DNA of 64,000 nt from Phycisphaeraceae bacterium (GCA_029260595.1 JAJDCY010000023.1:124001-188000), one strand, 5' to 3'; shown: positions 44,543 through 54,253, counted from the stretch's first letter. Made by a program: numbers and translations. Notes: generated by a model not told the origin, from the letters alone.

Positions 44543-45781
44543 ATGAAAACACTCAACACCAAGGGGCTGACAACGCCCAAAGGGTTCCGTGTCGCCTCAG
44601 GCCATTGCGGCGTGAAAGCGTCCGGTAAACCCGACCTGATGATCCTCGTCGCCGATCAGCCTTGCGCGGTTGCGGGCGTGTTTACGCGCAGCAAGTTGCC
44701 CTCAGCCCCGGTGATCGTCAGCCGGCGGCATGTCCGTAACGGCCACGCCCAGGCGATCGTGTGCAACAGCGGTAACGCGAACGCCGCGACCGGCCAAGCA
44801 GGGCTTGAGCACGCAGCGCGCATGTGCGCGCGCGTCGCCGCCGAGCCCGGGATCGAACGGGCTGACCCGCGACTCGTCCTCCCCTGCTCCACCGGTGTGA
44901 CCTGTCAGCCACTACCCATTGAAAAGATCGAGCGCGGCATCACGTCTCTAGCCGGGGGGTTCGCGCGCGGAGGCCCTGCCGACGCAGCCGCCGCACGTGC
45001 GATCATGACAACCGACCTGGCGCCCAAGCAGTCGTATCGCGCGATCGGGACCGGCAAAGACCGGATCCAACTCGGCGGGATCGCCAAGGGCAGCGGGATG
45101 ATCGCCCCGAACATGGCCACCATGCTCTGTTTCATCACCACCGATGCGCGCATCACTCCCGCGATGATGAAAGTCGCCCTCAAGCGATCCGTTGACCACA
45201 GCTTCAACCGCATCAGCGTCGACCAACACACCAGCCCGAGCGACACCGTCCTGATCATGGCCAGCGGTGCGGCGAGCAACCCGGTCATCCGCGCGCCAGG
45301 CCGTGCACTCGATCGTTTTACCGATGCGCTAACCGATCTCTGCCGCGACCTGGCATACCAAATCGCCAAAGACGGTGAAGGCGCAACGCGCGTGATCCGC
45401 GTCCGCGTGCTCAACGCCAAGACACAGCGCGACGCCGACCGGATCGGCAAAGCCGTCGTCGACAGCCCCCTGGTCAAAACCGCTGTGCATGGGCAAGACC
45501 CCAACTGGGGGCGCATCACCACGGCAGCCGCATACAGTGGCGCGGCGCTCGTCCCCGACAAGCTCTCGCTGTCGATCGGACCGGGCAACGGCGTGAGCGT
45601 GTATCGCCGGGGTCAGCCGGCAACGCTGACAGCCGCGACTTCAAAGAAGCTCGCCACGATCATGGCCGGCGCGGAAATCCAGTTCACCCTCGACATGGGC
45701 CTTGGCCAAGCCACAACCGAGTGGCTCGGCTGCGACCTCTCGCGCGACTACGTCACCATCAACGCCGACTACACAACCTGA
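44543..45781 (+). CDS. argJ: Arginine biosynthesis bifunctional protein ArgJ
   Basis: Ornithine acetyltransferase (and usually N-acetylglutamate synthase) in the arginine cycle. Start MKTLNTKGLTTPKGFRVASGHCGVKASGKPDL (ATG 44543). The autoproteolytic site is KGSGMIAPNMATML, cutting before Thr 193. VVDSPLVKTAVHGQDPNWGR and the C-terminal SRDYVTINADYTT are classic. The sequence at STGVTCQPLP replaces the more common STGVIG, a point to check for acetyl-CoA use. 412 residues. Confidence 0.96.
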   Translation: MKTLNTKGLTTPKGFRVASGHCGVKASGKPDLMILVADQPCAVAGVFTRSKLPSAPVIVSRRHVRNGHAQAIVCNSGNANAATGQAGLEHAARMCARVAAEPGIERADPRLVLPCSTGVTCQPLPIEKIERGITSLAGGFARGGPADAAAARAIMTTDLAPKQSYRAIGTGKDRIQLGGIAKGSGMIAPNMATMLCFITTDARITPAMMKVALKRSVDHSFNRISVDQHTSPSDTVLIMASGAASNPVIRAPGRALDRFTDALTDLCRDLAYQIAKDGEGATRVIRVRVLNAKTQRDADRIGKAVVDSPLVKTAVHGQDPNWGRITTAAAYSGAALVPDKLSLSIGPGNGVSVYRRGQPATLTAATSKKLATIMAGAEIQFTLDMGLGQATTEWLGCDLSRDYVTINADYTT

Positions 45782-45932
45782 TCCACATTTTCACCGTCGA
45801 TCCCCTGAGTTGGCCGGGTTGTCGCACGCGGCCTACGATTAACGCACCCGCCCGGATGCCCGATCAAACTACAGGTGTCCGCCAATCGGGGTGTGATCCA
45901 GGCACGCGCCCGACCGCGTCGTACCGATACGC

Positions 45933-48386
45933 ATGACACGCAAGACCCATCACACCACGGTGCGTATCCCGGCCGACCCCGACCGCCGCAGCCAGTGTGT
46001 GCGCTGCATCGAGCAGCGCATCGCCAGCCACGCCGGCGTCCATGCCGTCCGTGTCCGGGCCGATGGCGATCAACCCCTCGACGGTCGGCCGGCTGCGCTC
46101 GAACTCGACTACGACCCGACCGCCCTGAGTCTTGAGCAGCTCAACAGGTATGTCAGCGAGGCGGGCGCATGCCTGGAGGAATCGCACGCATGCCTGCTGA
46201 TGCCGATCCGGGGGCTTGCGTCCAAACGCGGGGAGCAACCGATCGAAGCAGCGCTCAACCGACTCCCGGGCGTCCGAGTCAAGGCGTCATTCGCTACGCA
46301 GACCCTGCGACTGGAGTTTGACCGCAGTCAGTGCGCACTGCCCGAGATCGTCCGGCGGTTGGAGCGCCTTGGGATCGAGCTTGAGTCAGATGCGCGACCA
46401 GCCGCACCGGCGGGAGACACGGAGCAACCCAGCCATCGCGCTCGCCAGAAGCACTGGCTGGTTGCAGCAATGTTGCAGCCGGACCTGTTGTTGGCGTTAC
46501 TGGGTGGCGTGCTGCTCGTTATCGGTGGGCTGACGCGCACCCTGGACGGACCGGCCGCCGTGTGGGGGTTGATGCTTGCCGGCAGCTACGTGTGTTGCGG
46601 CTGGCATACCGCTTTTGATGTCGTGCGCACACTACGAAAGCTGAAGTTTGATATCGATGTGCTGATGTTCGCCGCCGCGTTCGGGGCGGCGTCGTTGGGG
46701 CATTACGAAGAAGGGGCGCTCCTGCTGCTCCTTTTCAGCCTCGGTGGGGCCGGGCAACGGCTCGCCATGAACCGCGCGCGCGGCGCGATCCGGGCGCTTG
46801 CAACCCTGTCGCCCCAGACCGCGACGCGCCTCGATCCGGACGACCAGCAGCAGGAAGTCGGCGTCGACGAGCTGCGCATCGGCGATCGGGTACTTGTCCA
46901 GCCCGGCGGGCGCTTCCCCACCGACGGCGTCGTCGCTTCGGGTGCGTCCGCCGTCGACCAATCACCCATCACCGGCGAGTCGATCCCCGTCGAGAAGACG
47001 ATGGGCGATGATGTTTATGCGGGCACGATCAACGGCCAGGGCGTGCTGATTGTGCGTGTGACAACGTCGGCCGGCGAAACAACCCTGGCAAAAGTGATCC
47101 GCCTGGTCGAACAGGCACAGACGACCAAGTCACCAACGCAACTATTCACCGACAAGGTCGAAAAGTGGTATGTGCCGGCTGTGCTGGTCGGAACCGCGGG
47201 GCTGATTCTCGTCCCGCCACTGCTGGCGATCGCTCCGGCACGTGATCACGGGCTGTGGGCCGGGTGGTTTTATCAAGCCATGGCATTCCTGACGGCGGCA
47301 TCGCCGTGTGCGCTCGCGATCGGAACGCCGGCCGCGGTGTTGAGCGGGATCGGCAAGGCGGCGCGCGGGGGAGTGCTGATCAAAGGCGGCGGGCACCTGG
47401 AAAATCTCGCGGATGTGCGAGCCGTCGCGTTCGACAAAACCGGAACGCTCACCGCGGGCCGGCCGGAGCTGACGGACCTGGTGGTGCTAACGGATGATAT
47501 CTCGCCCGAGCAACTGCTCGCTTACGCCTCCGCGGTTGAACGCGCCAGCCACCACCCGCTTGCAGCGGCGATCGTTGCCGAGTGTGAGGCCCGCCAGTGC
47601 GAGTCGCTCGCGGCTGACCGGATCGAACAGGTAAGCGGGCTGGGTATAACGGGTCGTGTGGGCGGGCACACGGTGAGGCTCGGAAGGCTGCCGTTTTTTG
47701 AAGCGGCGACGGGTGATCTCGATGCGGCACGGCGGCAGCTCGCAACCATCGAATCACAGGGCCGCACGGCGATCGTCGTGGCCATCGATGATCGGTTGGC
47801 GGGCGTGATCGGCTTGGCGGATATGCCCCGGCCGGGCGCTAAGGCGATGATCGCGCGGCTGCGGACGCTGGGCGTTCGCCGGACGGTGATGCTGACCGGG
47901 GACAACGAGGGGACGGCCGCGGCGGTGGCGGCGGCAACGCGGGTCGACGAGTACCACGCGGCGTTGCTGCCGGTGGACAAACTCAACAAGATCGCCGAGT
48001 TGAACGAGCGCTACAAGTGCGTTGCGATGGTCGGCGACGGGGTAAATGATGCGCCGGCGCTGGCAACCGCAACCGTCGGGATCGCGATCGGCGGTGCGGC
48101 CGGCGGCGGCAGCGACGCGGCACTTGAGACGGCGGACATCGCGCTGCTAGCCGACGACCTGGACAAGCTGCCAGAAGCGATCGGGCTGGCACGCATGACC
48201 AAACGGATCATCCGACAAAATCTCGTGCTGGCGCTGGGGGTGATCATGATCCTCGCCCCGTTCGCCGCGATGGGGATGACCACTATCTACGCAGCCGTCA
48301 TGCTGCACGAAGGTTCGACCGTACTCGTGGTGATCAACGCGCTGCGGATACTCGCCTACCGCGAGCGCCCGTCTGCGGCGGCGTGA
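45933..48386 (+). CDS. P1B-type metal ATPase with SPC and HEGST motifs
   Basis: A heavy-metal pump. The transport helix carries SPC (457-459) instead of CPC, and the last helices have HEGST (792-796), a pair known from P1B-4 (Co/Fe/Zn-type) pumps. The phosphorylated Asp is in DKTGT (501), with HHPLA, and GDGVNDAPA. The N-terminal region has two ferredoxin-like (HMA-like) folds: the first with CVRC (Cys 22 and 25), the second without the CxxC (LPGVRVKASFATQTLRLEFD). 817 residues. Its end overlaps the end of the convergent LVIVD gene by 31 bases. Confidence 0.93.
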   Translation: MTRKTHHTTVRIPADPDRRSQCVRCIEQRIASHAGVHAVRVRADGDQPLDGRPAALELDYDPTALSLEQLNRYVSEAGACLEESHACLLMPIRGLASKRGEQPIEAALNRLPGVRVKASFATQTLRLEFDRSQCALPEIVRRLERLGIELESDARPAAPAGDTEQPSHRARQKHWLVAAMLQPDLLLALLGGVLLVIGGLTRTLDGPAAVWGLMLAGSYVCCGWHTAFDVVRTLRKLKFDIDVLMFAAAFGAASLGHYEEGALLLLLFSLGGAGQRLAMNRARGAIRALATLSPQTATRLDPDDQQQEVGVDELRIGDRVLVQPGGRFPTDGVVASGASAVDQSPITGESIPVEKTMGDDVYAGTINGQGVLIVRVTTSAGETTLAKVIRLVEQAQTTKSPTQLFTDKVEKWYVPAVLVGTAGLILVPPLLAIAPARDHGLWAGWFYQAMAFLTAASPCALAIGTPAAVLSGIGKAARGGVLIKGGGHLENLADVRAVAFDKTGTLTAGRPELTDLVVLTDDISPEQLLAYASAVERASHHPLAAAIVAECEARQCESLAADRIEQVSGLGITGRVGGHTVRLGRLPFFEAATGDLDAARRQLATIESQGRTAIVVAIDDRLAGVIGLADMPRPGAKAMIARLRTLGVRRTVMLTGDNEGTAAAVAAATRVDEYHAALLPVDKLNKIAELNERYKCVAMVGDGVNDAPALATATVGIAIGGAAGGGSDAALETADIALLADDLDKLPEAIGLARMTKRIIRQNLVLALGVIMILAPFAAMGMTTIYAAVMLHEGSTVLVVINALRILAYRERPSAAA

Positions 48387-49948
48387 GGTCGCCGATAGGC
48401 GACCAAAGCACCGCCTACGATCAGAAAGATCGCAGACGCAGGCTCTGGGATCAAGCCCAGTTGCTCGGCGAACGACTCGAAGCTCTGGCCGAAGTCGCTC
48501 GATAAGTTCCCCTGCATCAACGACAAGTCGTCGGCATCGACAAGGTCATCGCCATTGAAATCGCCGCCTGCCCAGCCGAAATCGCCCGCCTGCCCGAAGT
48601 TCCCCGCCAACACCACCAGGTCTAACAAATCCACCACCCCGTCACGGTTGCTGTCACCGGCGACGTAGGGCGGGTTCGCGATCGTCAGCCGCGTCACGAT
48701 CAGCCCCTCCTCCCGATCGCTGATGATGATCGTGCCACTATCAAAGTAGGGGTAAACGCTCCACGCCCCGTCGAAGCCACGTGCAAAGCTTATGTCGTCC
48801 TTGGTTGGGTGCGTGTCGATGCTGGCGACCTCGACCAGGTTGCCGTTGGCAATGTCCGAGTAATCCAACACGCGCACGCCCGTGGTGTAATTCGCCTGGT
48901 ACACCAGCCCGTTGTGCGTATAGAGATTGTGATCAATCGCCGTCAGCCCGCTGTCGTAGAACCCCATGTAGAGCGGGTTATCGAGATCGACCAGGTCCCA
49001 CATGTGCGTCAGCGTCGTGTCGACGCCGGACACGTTCAACTCGTCGGTCTCATCGTTCGACAAGAAGTATCGTTGGTCCTCGGTCAGCCAGCCCTGGTGC
49101 ACATAATTAAAGTTCGGGTAGCTGGTCTTTGAAATCTGCGTGCCCGCGTTGGGGACGTTGTCCTTCACCGTCACGTCCACGATCGTCAGCGTGTCGGTGT
49201 TCGAGCTAAACGCGATCTCCTGGCCGAAGTAGTCCGCGTCGGGCCCGGTGTAGGTCACCACCTGCGTGTCGTGCGTGTAACCATCGAGCGAGTATCCGCC
49301 GCGCATGACGGGGGCATCCGGAACATTCAGATTGATGATCGTCAGCCCACCGGCATTCAGGTTGGCGCCGGCGACGTATGCGTAACCGGTGTCTTCATTG
49401 ATCGCGATATTGTGGGCGTTGGAAAACTGTGCAAGGTGCGCCGTCTCGGTGAACATCTGCGGCGGGCCCACAACGCTGGTCAGTTGCGTCAGGTCAAACA
49501 CCTGCATCCCGTGCGAACCGTTGCCGTCGGACACGACATACGCATGGTCGCTGTAAACCTTCACGTCCCGCCAAATGCTGTTGCCCGTATGGCTGGGCAG
49601 GATGCCCAGATATACCGGCGTCGTCGGGTCGGTCACTTCGATGAATGACGTGCCGTTTTCCAACCCCATCAGCGCGAACTCGCGCTTGGCCTGCGTCTGC
49701 GGGTCGGTCCAGGTCCAGCCCCAGATGTCGTTGCCGCGGTGGTCCTCGCCGCCGATGTCCGCGATCGGCAGGTGGCTGAGCACTTCCATGTTGTTCGTCG
49801 GAAACGGCCCGCCGACCGCCCCATCCGCCGGCCCCGGCCCGGCCTTGCCCGTCCCAGCCGGCCCATCATCGTGGGCGACCGCGCTCCCAGCCGTCACCAA
49901 GCCGGCAACCACGGCGCACGCGCACACCCTAAATCGACTCATCGCCAT
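48356..49948 (-). CDS. Choice-of-anchor B protein with LVIVD repeats, dockerin-like and PEP-CTERM parts
   Basis: A secreted 530-residue protein. Signal RVCACAVVAGLVTAGSAVAH. The body has LVIVD-type repeats of a beta-propeller (FIEVTDPTTPVYLGILPSH, VFDLTQLTSVVGPPQMF, GLTIINLNVPDAPVMRGGY, DTLTIVDVTVKDNVP, VRVLDYSDIANGNLVEVAS). Then a dockerin-like calcium repeat pair (GDSNRDGVVDLLDLVVLAGNFG, GDFNGDDLVDADDLSLMQGNL) and the sorting tail LIPEPASAIFLIVGGALVAYRRP. ATG 49948 has GGGAG upstream. It converges on the P1B ATPase gene and overlaps it. Confidence 0.9.
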   Translation of the reverse strand: MAMSRFRVCACAVVAGLVTAGSAVAHDDGPAGTGKAGPGPADGAVGGPFPTNNMEVLSHLPIADIGGEDHRGNDIWGWTWTDPQTQAKREFALMGLENGTSFIEVTDPTTPVYLGILPSHTGNSIWRDVKVYSDHAYVVSDGNGSHGMQVFDLTQLTSVVGPPQMFTETAHLAQFSNAHNIAINEDTGYAYVAGANLNAGGLTIINLNVPDAPVMRGGYSLDGYTHDTQVVTYTGPDADYFGQEIAFSSNTDTLTIVDVTVKDNVPNAGTQISKTSYPNFNYVHQGWLTEDQRYFLSNDETDELNVSGVDTTLTHMWDLVDLDNPLYMGFYDSGLTAIDHNLYTHNGLVYQANYTTGVRVLDYSDIANGNLVEVASIDTHPTKDDISFARGFDGAWSVYPYFDSGTIIISDREEGLIVTRLTIANPPYVAGDSNRDGVVDLLDLVVLAGNFGQAGDFGWAGGDFNGDDLVDADDLSLMQGNLSSDFGQSFESFAEQLGLIPEPASAIFLIVGGALVAYRRPHAAADGRSR

Positions 49949-50300
49949 CTGTATTACTCCCGAACCAAAGGTAGGCCGGTCGCACGGCTGCGGTCGCCGC
50001 AACGAACCCTGATCTCCCGCCAAACCAATGCCCCCGGTTCATTCGCCATGCACCTGGCGATCCGAACCTCGCGGGCCATCCTGGCCGCTCGCCTCAATCC
50101 CTCTCCCCTACGGTTAACTCTACAGCGGTAAACGTAGAATGCTAGGCATTGATTCCCAGATGGCAACGCCAAGCCATCGAAATATTACTCAACCCACGAC
50201 CCGCAGGCCAGGGCACCGCTTCGCATCCGTCGGGTCCATGCGAAGGCGCCGCCCTATGCAGCGCGGTGCTCCACACAAATACCGGAATTATACCGGGGAT

Positions 50301-50936
50301 TCAGCCCTTCGCAGCCGCGAAGTTCGCCGCGACCTGGGCCCAGTTGACCACGTCCCACCACGCCGAGATGTAATCCGGCCGGCGGTTCTGGTAGTGCAGG
50401 TAGTACGCGTGCTCCCAGACGTCCAGCCCGAGAATCGGCGTGCCGGGGCAGTCGACCAACCCAGCCATCAGCGGATTGTCCTGGTTCGGCGTCGAGCAGA
50501 TACACAACTTCCCGCCCTCTTTGACGCAGATCCACGCCCAGCCGGAGCCGAATCGGGTCGCCGCGGCCGCCGAAAACTTCTCTTTCAGCCCCGCAAAACC
50601 ACCCAAATCGCTGTCGATCGCGGTGGCCAGATCCCCCGACGGCTCACCCCCGCCGCCCGCCCCAGCCGGGGCCATCACCTTCCAAAACAGGCTGTGGTTG
50701 AAGTGCCCCCCACCGTTGTTCCGCACCGCCGCCCGCGATTTTTCCGGCACAGCCGCGAGGTTGCCGACCAACTCTTCGATCGATTTTGACGCCAAGTCCG
50801 TCCCCGCGACCGCGTCGTTGAGCTTGGACACATACGCATTGTGATGCTTCCCGTGGTGGATTTGCATCGTCTGAGCGTCGATCGACGGGGCCAGCGCATC
50901 GGCTGCATACGGTAAATCAGGCAGTGAAAATGACAT
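50301..50936 (-). CDS. sodA: Superoxide dismutase, manganese-type signature
   Basis: Converts superoxide to peroxide and oxygen. Metal ligands: [10 protein letters not shown] region near residue 27, [12 protein letters not shown], and [12 protein letters not shown] with Asp and His. GGGH and NQDNPLM suit manganese more than iron enzymes, but a cambialistic enzyme cannot be ruled out. 211 residues; a short glycine-rich piece [12 protein letters not shown] is inserted after the second ligand. AGGAG lies six bases before the ATG. No signal peptide. Confidence 0.95.
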   Translation of the reverse strand: MSFSLPDLPYAADALAPSIDAQTMQIHHGKHHNAYVSKLNDAVAGTDLASKSIEELVGNLAAVPEKSRAAVRNNGGGHFNHSLFWKVMAPAGAGGGGEPSGDLATAIDSDLGGFAGLKEKFSAAAATRFGSGWAWICVKEGGKLCICSTPNQDNPLMAGLVDCPGTPILGLDVWEHAYYLHYQNRRPDYISAWWDVVNWAQVAANFAAAKG

Positions 50937-51313
50937 AGGACGCTCCTGTTAGTTGATCCCTACGGGTGGTTGCTCCGCCGGCGATCCGGCCGAACTCGCC
51001 GAGCACTCACAGGCTCGACAACGATTTCCACAAAGCTCGAAATAATTGAACACCTGGGGCGTTATCCCCGTAGGTGAATCTAGGCAATGTGTGACGATTA
51101 TGCTACCCCAGCAGCCGAGCAAGAGCAATCGTTGGCCGGCCTGCGTGAAATGGCTGAGAACAAGAATCGGCGACAACCGGAAAAACAGACGTAAATACTT
51201 TGAAAAAAGCAGCTTAATACGATCGATCGGCTGTCAAACCTGAGGATTATCGGACGATCGCTCAACTGCACCCAATAATGACAAGAAAATGCCGTAAGTT
51301 CCCGAGAATAGGG
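50937..51313. other. Divergent intergenic region
   Basis: Less GC-rich than its neighbours. It should hold the superoxide dismutase promoter on the minus strand, but no convincing box pair was found. No open frame has a ribosome site. Confidence 0.5.
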
Positions 51314-51342
51314 CTGACTTTTTACTAAGATTTTGTTAGAAT
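51314..51342 (+). promoter_or_regulatory. Sigma-70-like promoter of the sigma factor gene
   Basis: CTGACT (51314-51319) and TAGAAT (51337-51342) lie 17 bases apart in an AT-rich stretch. The start of transcription would be near 51350. Confidence 0.6.
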
Positions 51343-51349
51343 GGTTCCA

Positions 51350-51578
51350 ATCAGATGACGGAACTGTGAGTTGAACGCCCCGTCAAAGGCACCTCGGACT
51401 AGCCAGGCTAGTCGGGCCTGAGACAGGGCTAGCCGCCCCTAGCGCTGCGGCGTTGTCCGTGGCGCGCCCCACCAAGCCTCATATGAGGCTTCCAGGGAAC
51501 GGCGGCAGGATTGACACGGCGGATGGAGACCGCCAGCACTGGCTGAGGGGAGATTAGCCGGGAAAGGACGAGCACGCA
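51350..51578 (+). promoter_or_regulatory. Hairpin-rich leader of the sigma factor gene
   Basis: About 230 bases with GACGG/CCGTC (from 51356), GACTAG/CTAGTC (about 51400-51416), a perfect 18-base palindrome AAGCCTCATATGAGGCTT (51474-51491), and GGCGG/CCGCC (about 51520). No open frame. The density of stems suggests post-transcriptional control; class unknown. Confidence 0.5.
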
Positions 51579-52574
51579 ATGGCACAAGCTCTCAATCGAC
51601 GCTACTCACCGATCGAACAGGTCCAGCGACACCAGCGGCTGGTGCTCACCGAGTCCTCGCGCCCGCTTAGCCGCGACGACGAGGCGATGCTGTCGGCCGT
51701 GATGAACGGCAAGTGCGACTTTATCCCAAACGACGCCTTCGCCGCACGCAATGCCGAGCGCAAGCTATTCACCGATGCGCCCGCGATCAGCCAGCCGGAT
51801 GTGAGTTGGTATCACCCGGTGATGGACGACATCAGCAGCTCGGCCAAGCAGAACAAGAGCATGGGAACGGTGCTCCTGACTGCGGCGCAAGAGCGGGCGC
51901 TGTTCCTCCAGTTCAACTACTGCCGATACCGCGTCGCCAAGGTGCGCGAGCGCATCGGCGAGTCCCCGGTCGAGCCGGAACAGGCCCAAGAGTTGCTTCA
52001 CTGGCACAAGCGTGCCGAGGCACTGCGCGACCAGATCGCACAGACCAATCTCGCGCTCGTCCTGGCCATGGCCAAGCGGACGCGGATGACGGACGTGGAC
52101 TTCGCCGACCTCGTAAGCGAGGGCAACCTCGCCCTACTGCGGGCCGTCGACAAGTTCGACGCCGCCCGAGGCTTCAAGTTCTCGACCTACGCTTGCCGCG
52201 CGATCCTCAAGGCGTTTAGCCGCACAGGAATCACACTGAGCAAGTACCGCCGGCTGTTCCCTACAGGGTTCGACCCCAAGTACGAGCGATCGGACTACTC
52301 CAATCGTAAGCGGGCCGAGCACGAAGAGGATTGCGTCGATGAAGTCCGCGTCATCATCAACCAGAACCGTGCCGAGCTGACCGACATCGAGCAGTCGGTC
52401 ATCGAGCACCGGTTCGGGCTCGGCCGCAAGCGGAAAGTCGAACCCAACTGCAAACCACTGACCCTCGAGCAAGTCGGCCGCCTGGTGGGGCTGACCAAAG
52501 AGCGGGTCCGCCAGATCCAGAACAAGGCACTGGACAAGGTCCGCCACTCGCTGGAATCAGAGTTTCTCGACTAG
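51579..52574 (+). CDS. Sigma-70 family RNA polymerase sigma factor
   Basis: 331 residues. Region 1.2/2.1 begins LLTAAQERALFLQFNYCRYRVAK (about 99-121), region 2.2 is DLVSEGNLALLRAVDKFDAARGFKFSTYA (about 178-205), and region 4 is LTLEQVGRLVGLTKERVRQIQNKALDKVRHSL (about 294-325), with a helix-turn-helix. Region 2.3/2.4 reads YACRAILKAFSR, where sigma-70 has YATWWIRQAI: the paired Trp that help melt the -10 box are replaced by Cys-Arg. The N-terminal 95 residues are not conserved. The gene has its own leader and terminator, so it may be a monocistronic alternative sigma factor. Confidence 0.88.
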   Translation: MAQALNRRYSPIEQVQRHQRLVLTESSRPLSRDDEAMLSAVMNGKCDFIPNDAFAARNAERKLFTDAPAISQPDVSWYHPVMDDISSSAKQNKSMGTVLLTAAQERALFLQFNYCRYRVAKVRERIGESPVEPEQAQELLHWHKRAEALRDQIAQTNLALVLAMAKRTRMTDVDFADLVSEGNLALLRAVDKFDAARGFKFSTYACRAILKAFSRTGITLSKYRRLFPTGFDPKYERSDYSNRKRAEHEEDCVDEVRVIINQNRAELTDIEQSVIEHRFGLGRKRKVEPNCKPLTLEQVGRLVGLTKERVRQIQNKALDKVRHSLESEFLD

Positions 52575-52599
52575 GTGTTGATCCGATCCCACCTAACCC

Positions 52600-52638
52600 G
52601 GCTGTGAGAGGCCAACACCTCTCGCAGCCTTTTTCTTT
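52600..52638 (+). terminator. Rho-independent terminator
   Basis: GGCTGTGAGAGG (52600-52611) pairs with CCTCTCGCAGCC (52618-52629) around CCAACA, then TTTTTCTTT. It ends the sigma factor gene. Confidence 0.88.
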
Positions 52639-52931
52639 GGATTGGCCGTGCTCACGGCCCACACGGCTTCCCGCAGGAGCCCCAATACCATGCGGTCTCA
52701 GTCAAGCGGTCCCAGCAACATTTCTTGCTTAGGGTCCACAACGCGCATCTGGTCCGGTTATGCAGCCCCCGTAACCTGGGCAAAGCAGGTAACACAGCGA
52801 ATCTGTTGCCCCGCCACAGTGCTGAATTGTACGTTTCCTGAGGTCGCGGCCGCATTGAGTAGCGCCCGCGAGCGGGGCGATCCAGGCGGGGCAATCCGGG
52901 CAAGCTCGTAGGCAATTCCCAGGGGGCAGAC
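52639..52931. other. Intergenic region before the VanZ gene
   Basis: About 290 bases with no open frame or repeat that I can support; a promoter for the next gene is expected but not clear. Confidence 0.5.
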
Positions 52932-54020
52932 ATGTCAGAGTCGATCTCGATCAACACCGCGGCACCAGCCGTGGGAACAGCAACAAGCCAACGCCGATTC
53001 CTCCCCAAGTGGATCAGCTTCCGCGTGATGGCCGGCGTCTGGCTCGTCCTGGTCATCTACGGGACGCTCGTACCATTTAACTTCGACCTGCCCGAGTCGT
53101 TCGGCGGCGTCGCCGGGTTCTTCTCCTGGGTCCTCGCCACACTCACCAGCCCGCGCTGGCTCGAAAGCGGCGCCAACGACATCTCCTCGCTCGGCACACC
53201 CAACTGGGTCAACGACATCGCGCTTAACGGCGTGCTCTACGGGCCGCTGGCCGGGTTCCTGCGGCTGCACTTCAAGCAACGGGGGCGATCGTGGTGGGGC
53301 CAGATCGGCCTGACGATGCTCGCCGTTCTCGGGATCAGTTGGCTGCTCGAATGCACCCAGAGCCGGATGGCTGACCGCTTCGCCGGAATCAACGACATCT
53401 GCACGAATACAGCCGGCGGGTTGGTGGGAGCATTGGTCGCCGCCAAAGTCTGCAACGCCGCCCGCATCACCATCTTTTGGATGTACTGCCGCGTCTCCTA
53501 CGTGCTGTACAAAGCCAAAATCTTCTACGAAAACCAACGCCGCAAGCCCTTCTTCATGTTCGCGGCTGTCCTGACCAACATCGGGTTGGTCGCGTACTGG
53601 TACGCGGCCGCCGCACCCGCGGGCGACAGCGGCGAGTCCGCCGCCAACTGGCTGCCGTTCGCCCAGCAGTTCAAGCGGTCCTACGACGTCGCCGCTCTTC
53701 AGATCGGCCGCTCGCTGATCATCTACTGCCTCTTCGCGATGATCCTCTCGCTGCAGTTCATGCGCATCAAGCACCGCAAGGGCTTCGGCTGGGTCGTGCT
53801 GGCCGTCGCCGTGCTCGCGGCCGCCCGTGAGGTGATCGAGCTGACGACCGCCGGCGAGAGCGCTGATATCACCGAACCGATCATCGCCCTGATGGCTGTG
53901 GGGTTCATCACCACCACCACCTTCCTCCTGTACCACGCCGTGCGGTGCTCGTGTCGGCGAAAGACCCAGGTCCCCGTCGACGTCGATCGCCGCCGGGTTC
54001 CCCACAGCTACGACGATTGA
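52932..54020 (+). CDS. VanZ-like multi-pass membrane protein
   Basis: 362 residues. VanZ signature in the first half: VWLVLVIYGTLVPFNFDLP, WVNDIALNGVLYGPLAGFL and NDICTNTAGGLVGALVAA. The second half adds helices (FMFAAVLTNIGLVAYWYAAAA, LIIYCLFAMILSLQFM, FGWVVLAVAVLAAAREVIE, PIIALMAVGFITTTTFLLYH). In planctomycetes such proteins are often near PEP-CTERM/exosortase genes; none of those is directly adjacent here. Function unknown. A GGGGG-rich site precedes the ATG. Confidence 0.85.
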   Translation: MSESISINTAAPAVGTATSQRRFLPKWISFRVMAGVWLVLVIYGTLVPFNFDLPESFGGVAGFFSWVLATLTSPRWLESGANDISSLGTPNWVNDIALNGVLYGPLAGFLRLHFKQRGRSWWGQIGLTMLAVLGISWLLECTQSRMADRFAGINDICTNTAGGLVGALVAAKVCNAARITIFWMYCRVSYVLYKAKIFYENQRRKPFFMFAAVLTNIGLVAYWYAAAAPAGDSGESAANWLPFAQQFKRSYDVAALQIGRSLIIYCLFAMILSLQFMRIKHRKGFGWVVLAVAVLAAAREVIELTTAGESADITEPIIALMAVGFITTTTFLLYHAVRCSCRRKTQVPVDVDRRRVPHSYDD

Positions 54021-54224
54021 CCCCGGGGTTCTGTCAAACCCCTAACTCCTGGCCACCCCTGCGTTCCACAACGCCGGGGCGGTGTCGCGTAATACCCAAT
54101 CGCCAAACAGTTTGACGAGTCGCTCCCCGCTGGATCACCCCCCGGGCCGCCGTTATCGTGATTAGACCCATTCCAAATCACTGCTTACAGTTTCCACAAC
54201 GACACCCCCGCCCACCGCTTTTCC
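54021..54224. other. Gap after the VanZ gene
   Basis: GGGGTT / AACCCC around a short loop (54024-54041) may be a weak hairpin. Otherwise nothing to report. Confidence 0.4.
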
Positions 54225-54253
54225 TTGCCGCACATCGCACTTGCGACTATCAT
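54225..54253 (+). promoter_or_regulatory. Possible promoter of the pseudopilin array
   Basis: TTGCCG (54225-54230) and TATCAT (54248-54253) are 17 bases apart. The leader to the ATG would be about 190 bases, as for the paralogue at 27842. Confidence 0.45.

Noticed and set aside
52935-54005. Minus-strand open frame of 356 codons
   Set aside because: Antisense to the VanZ-like gene, whose membrane helices are coherent; the shadow is rich in Gly/Asp/Glu and has none.
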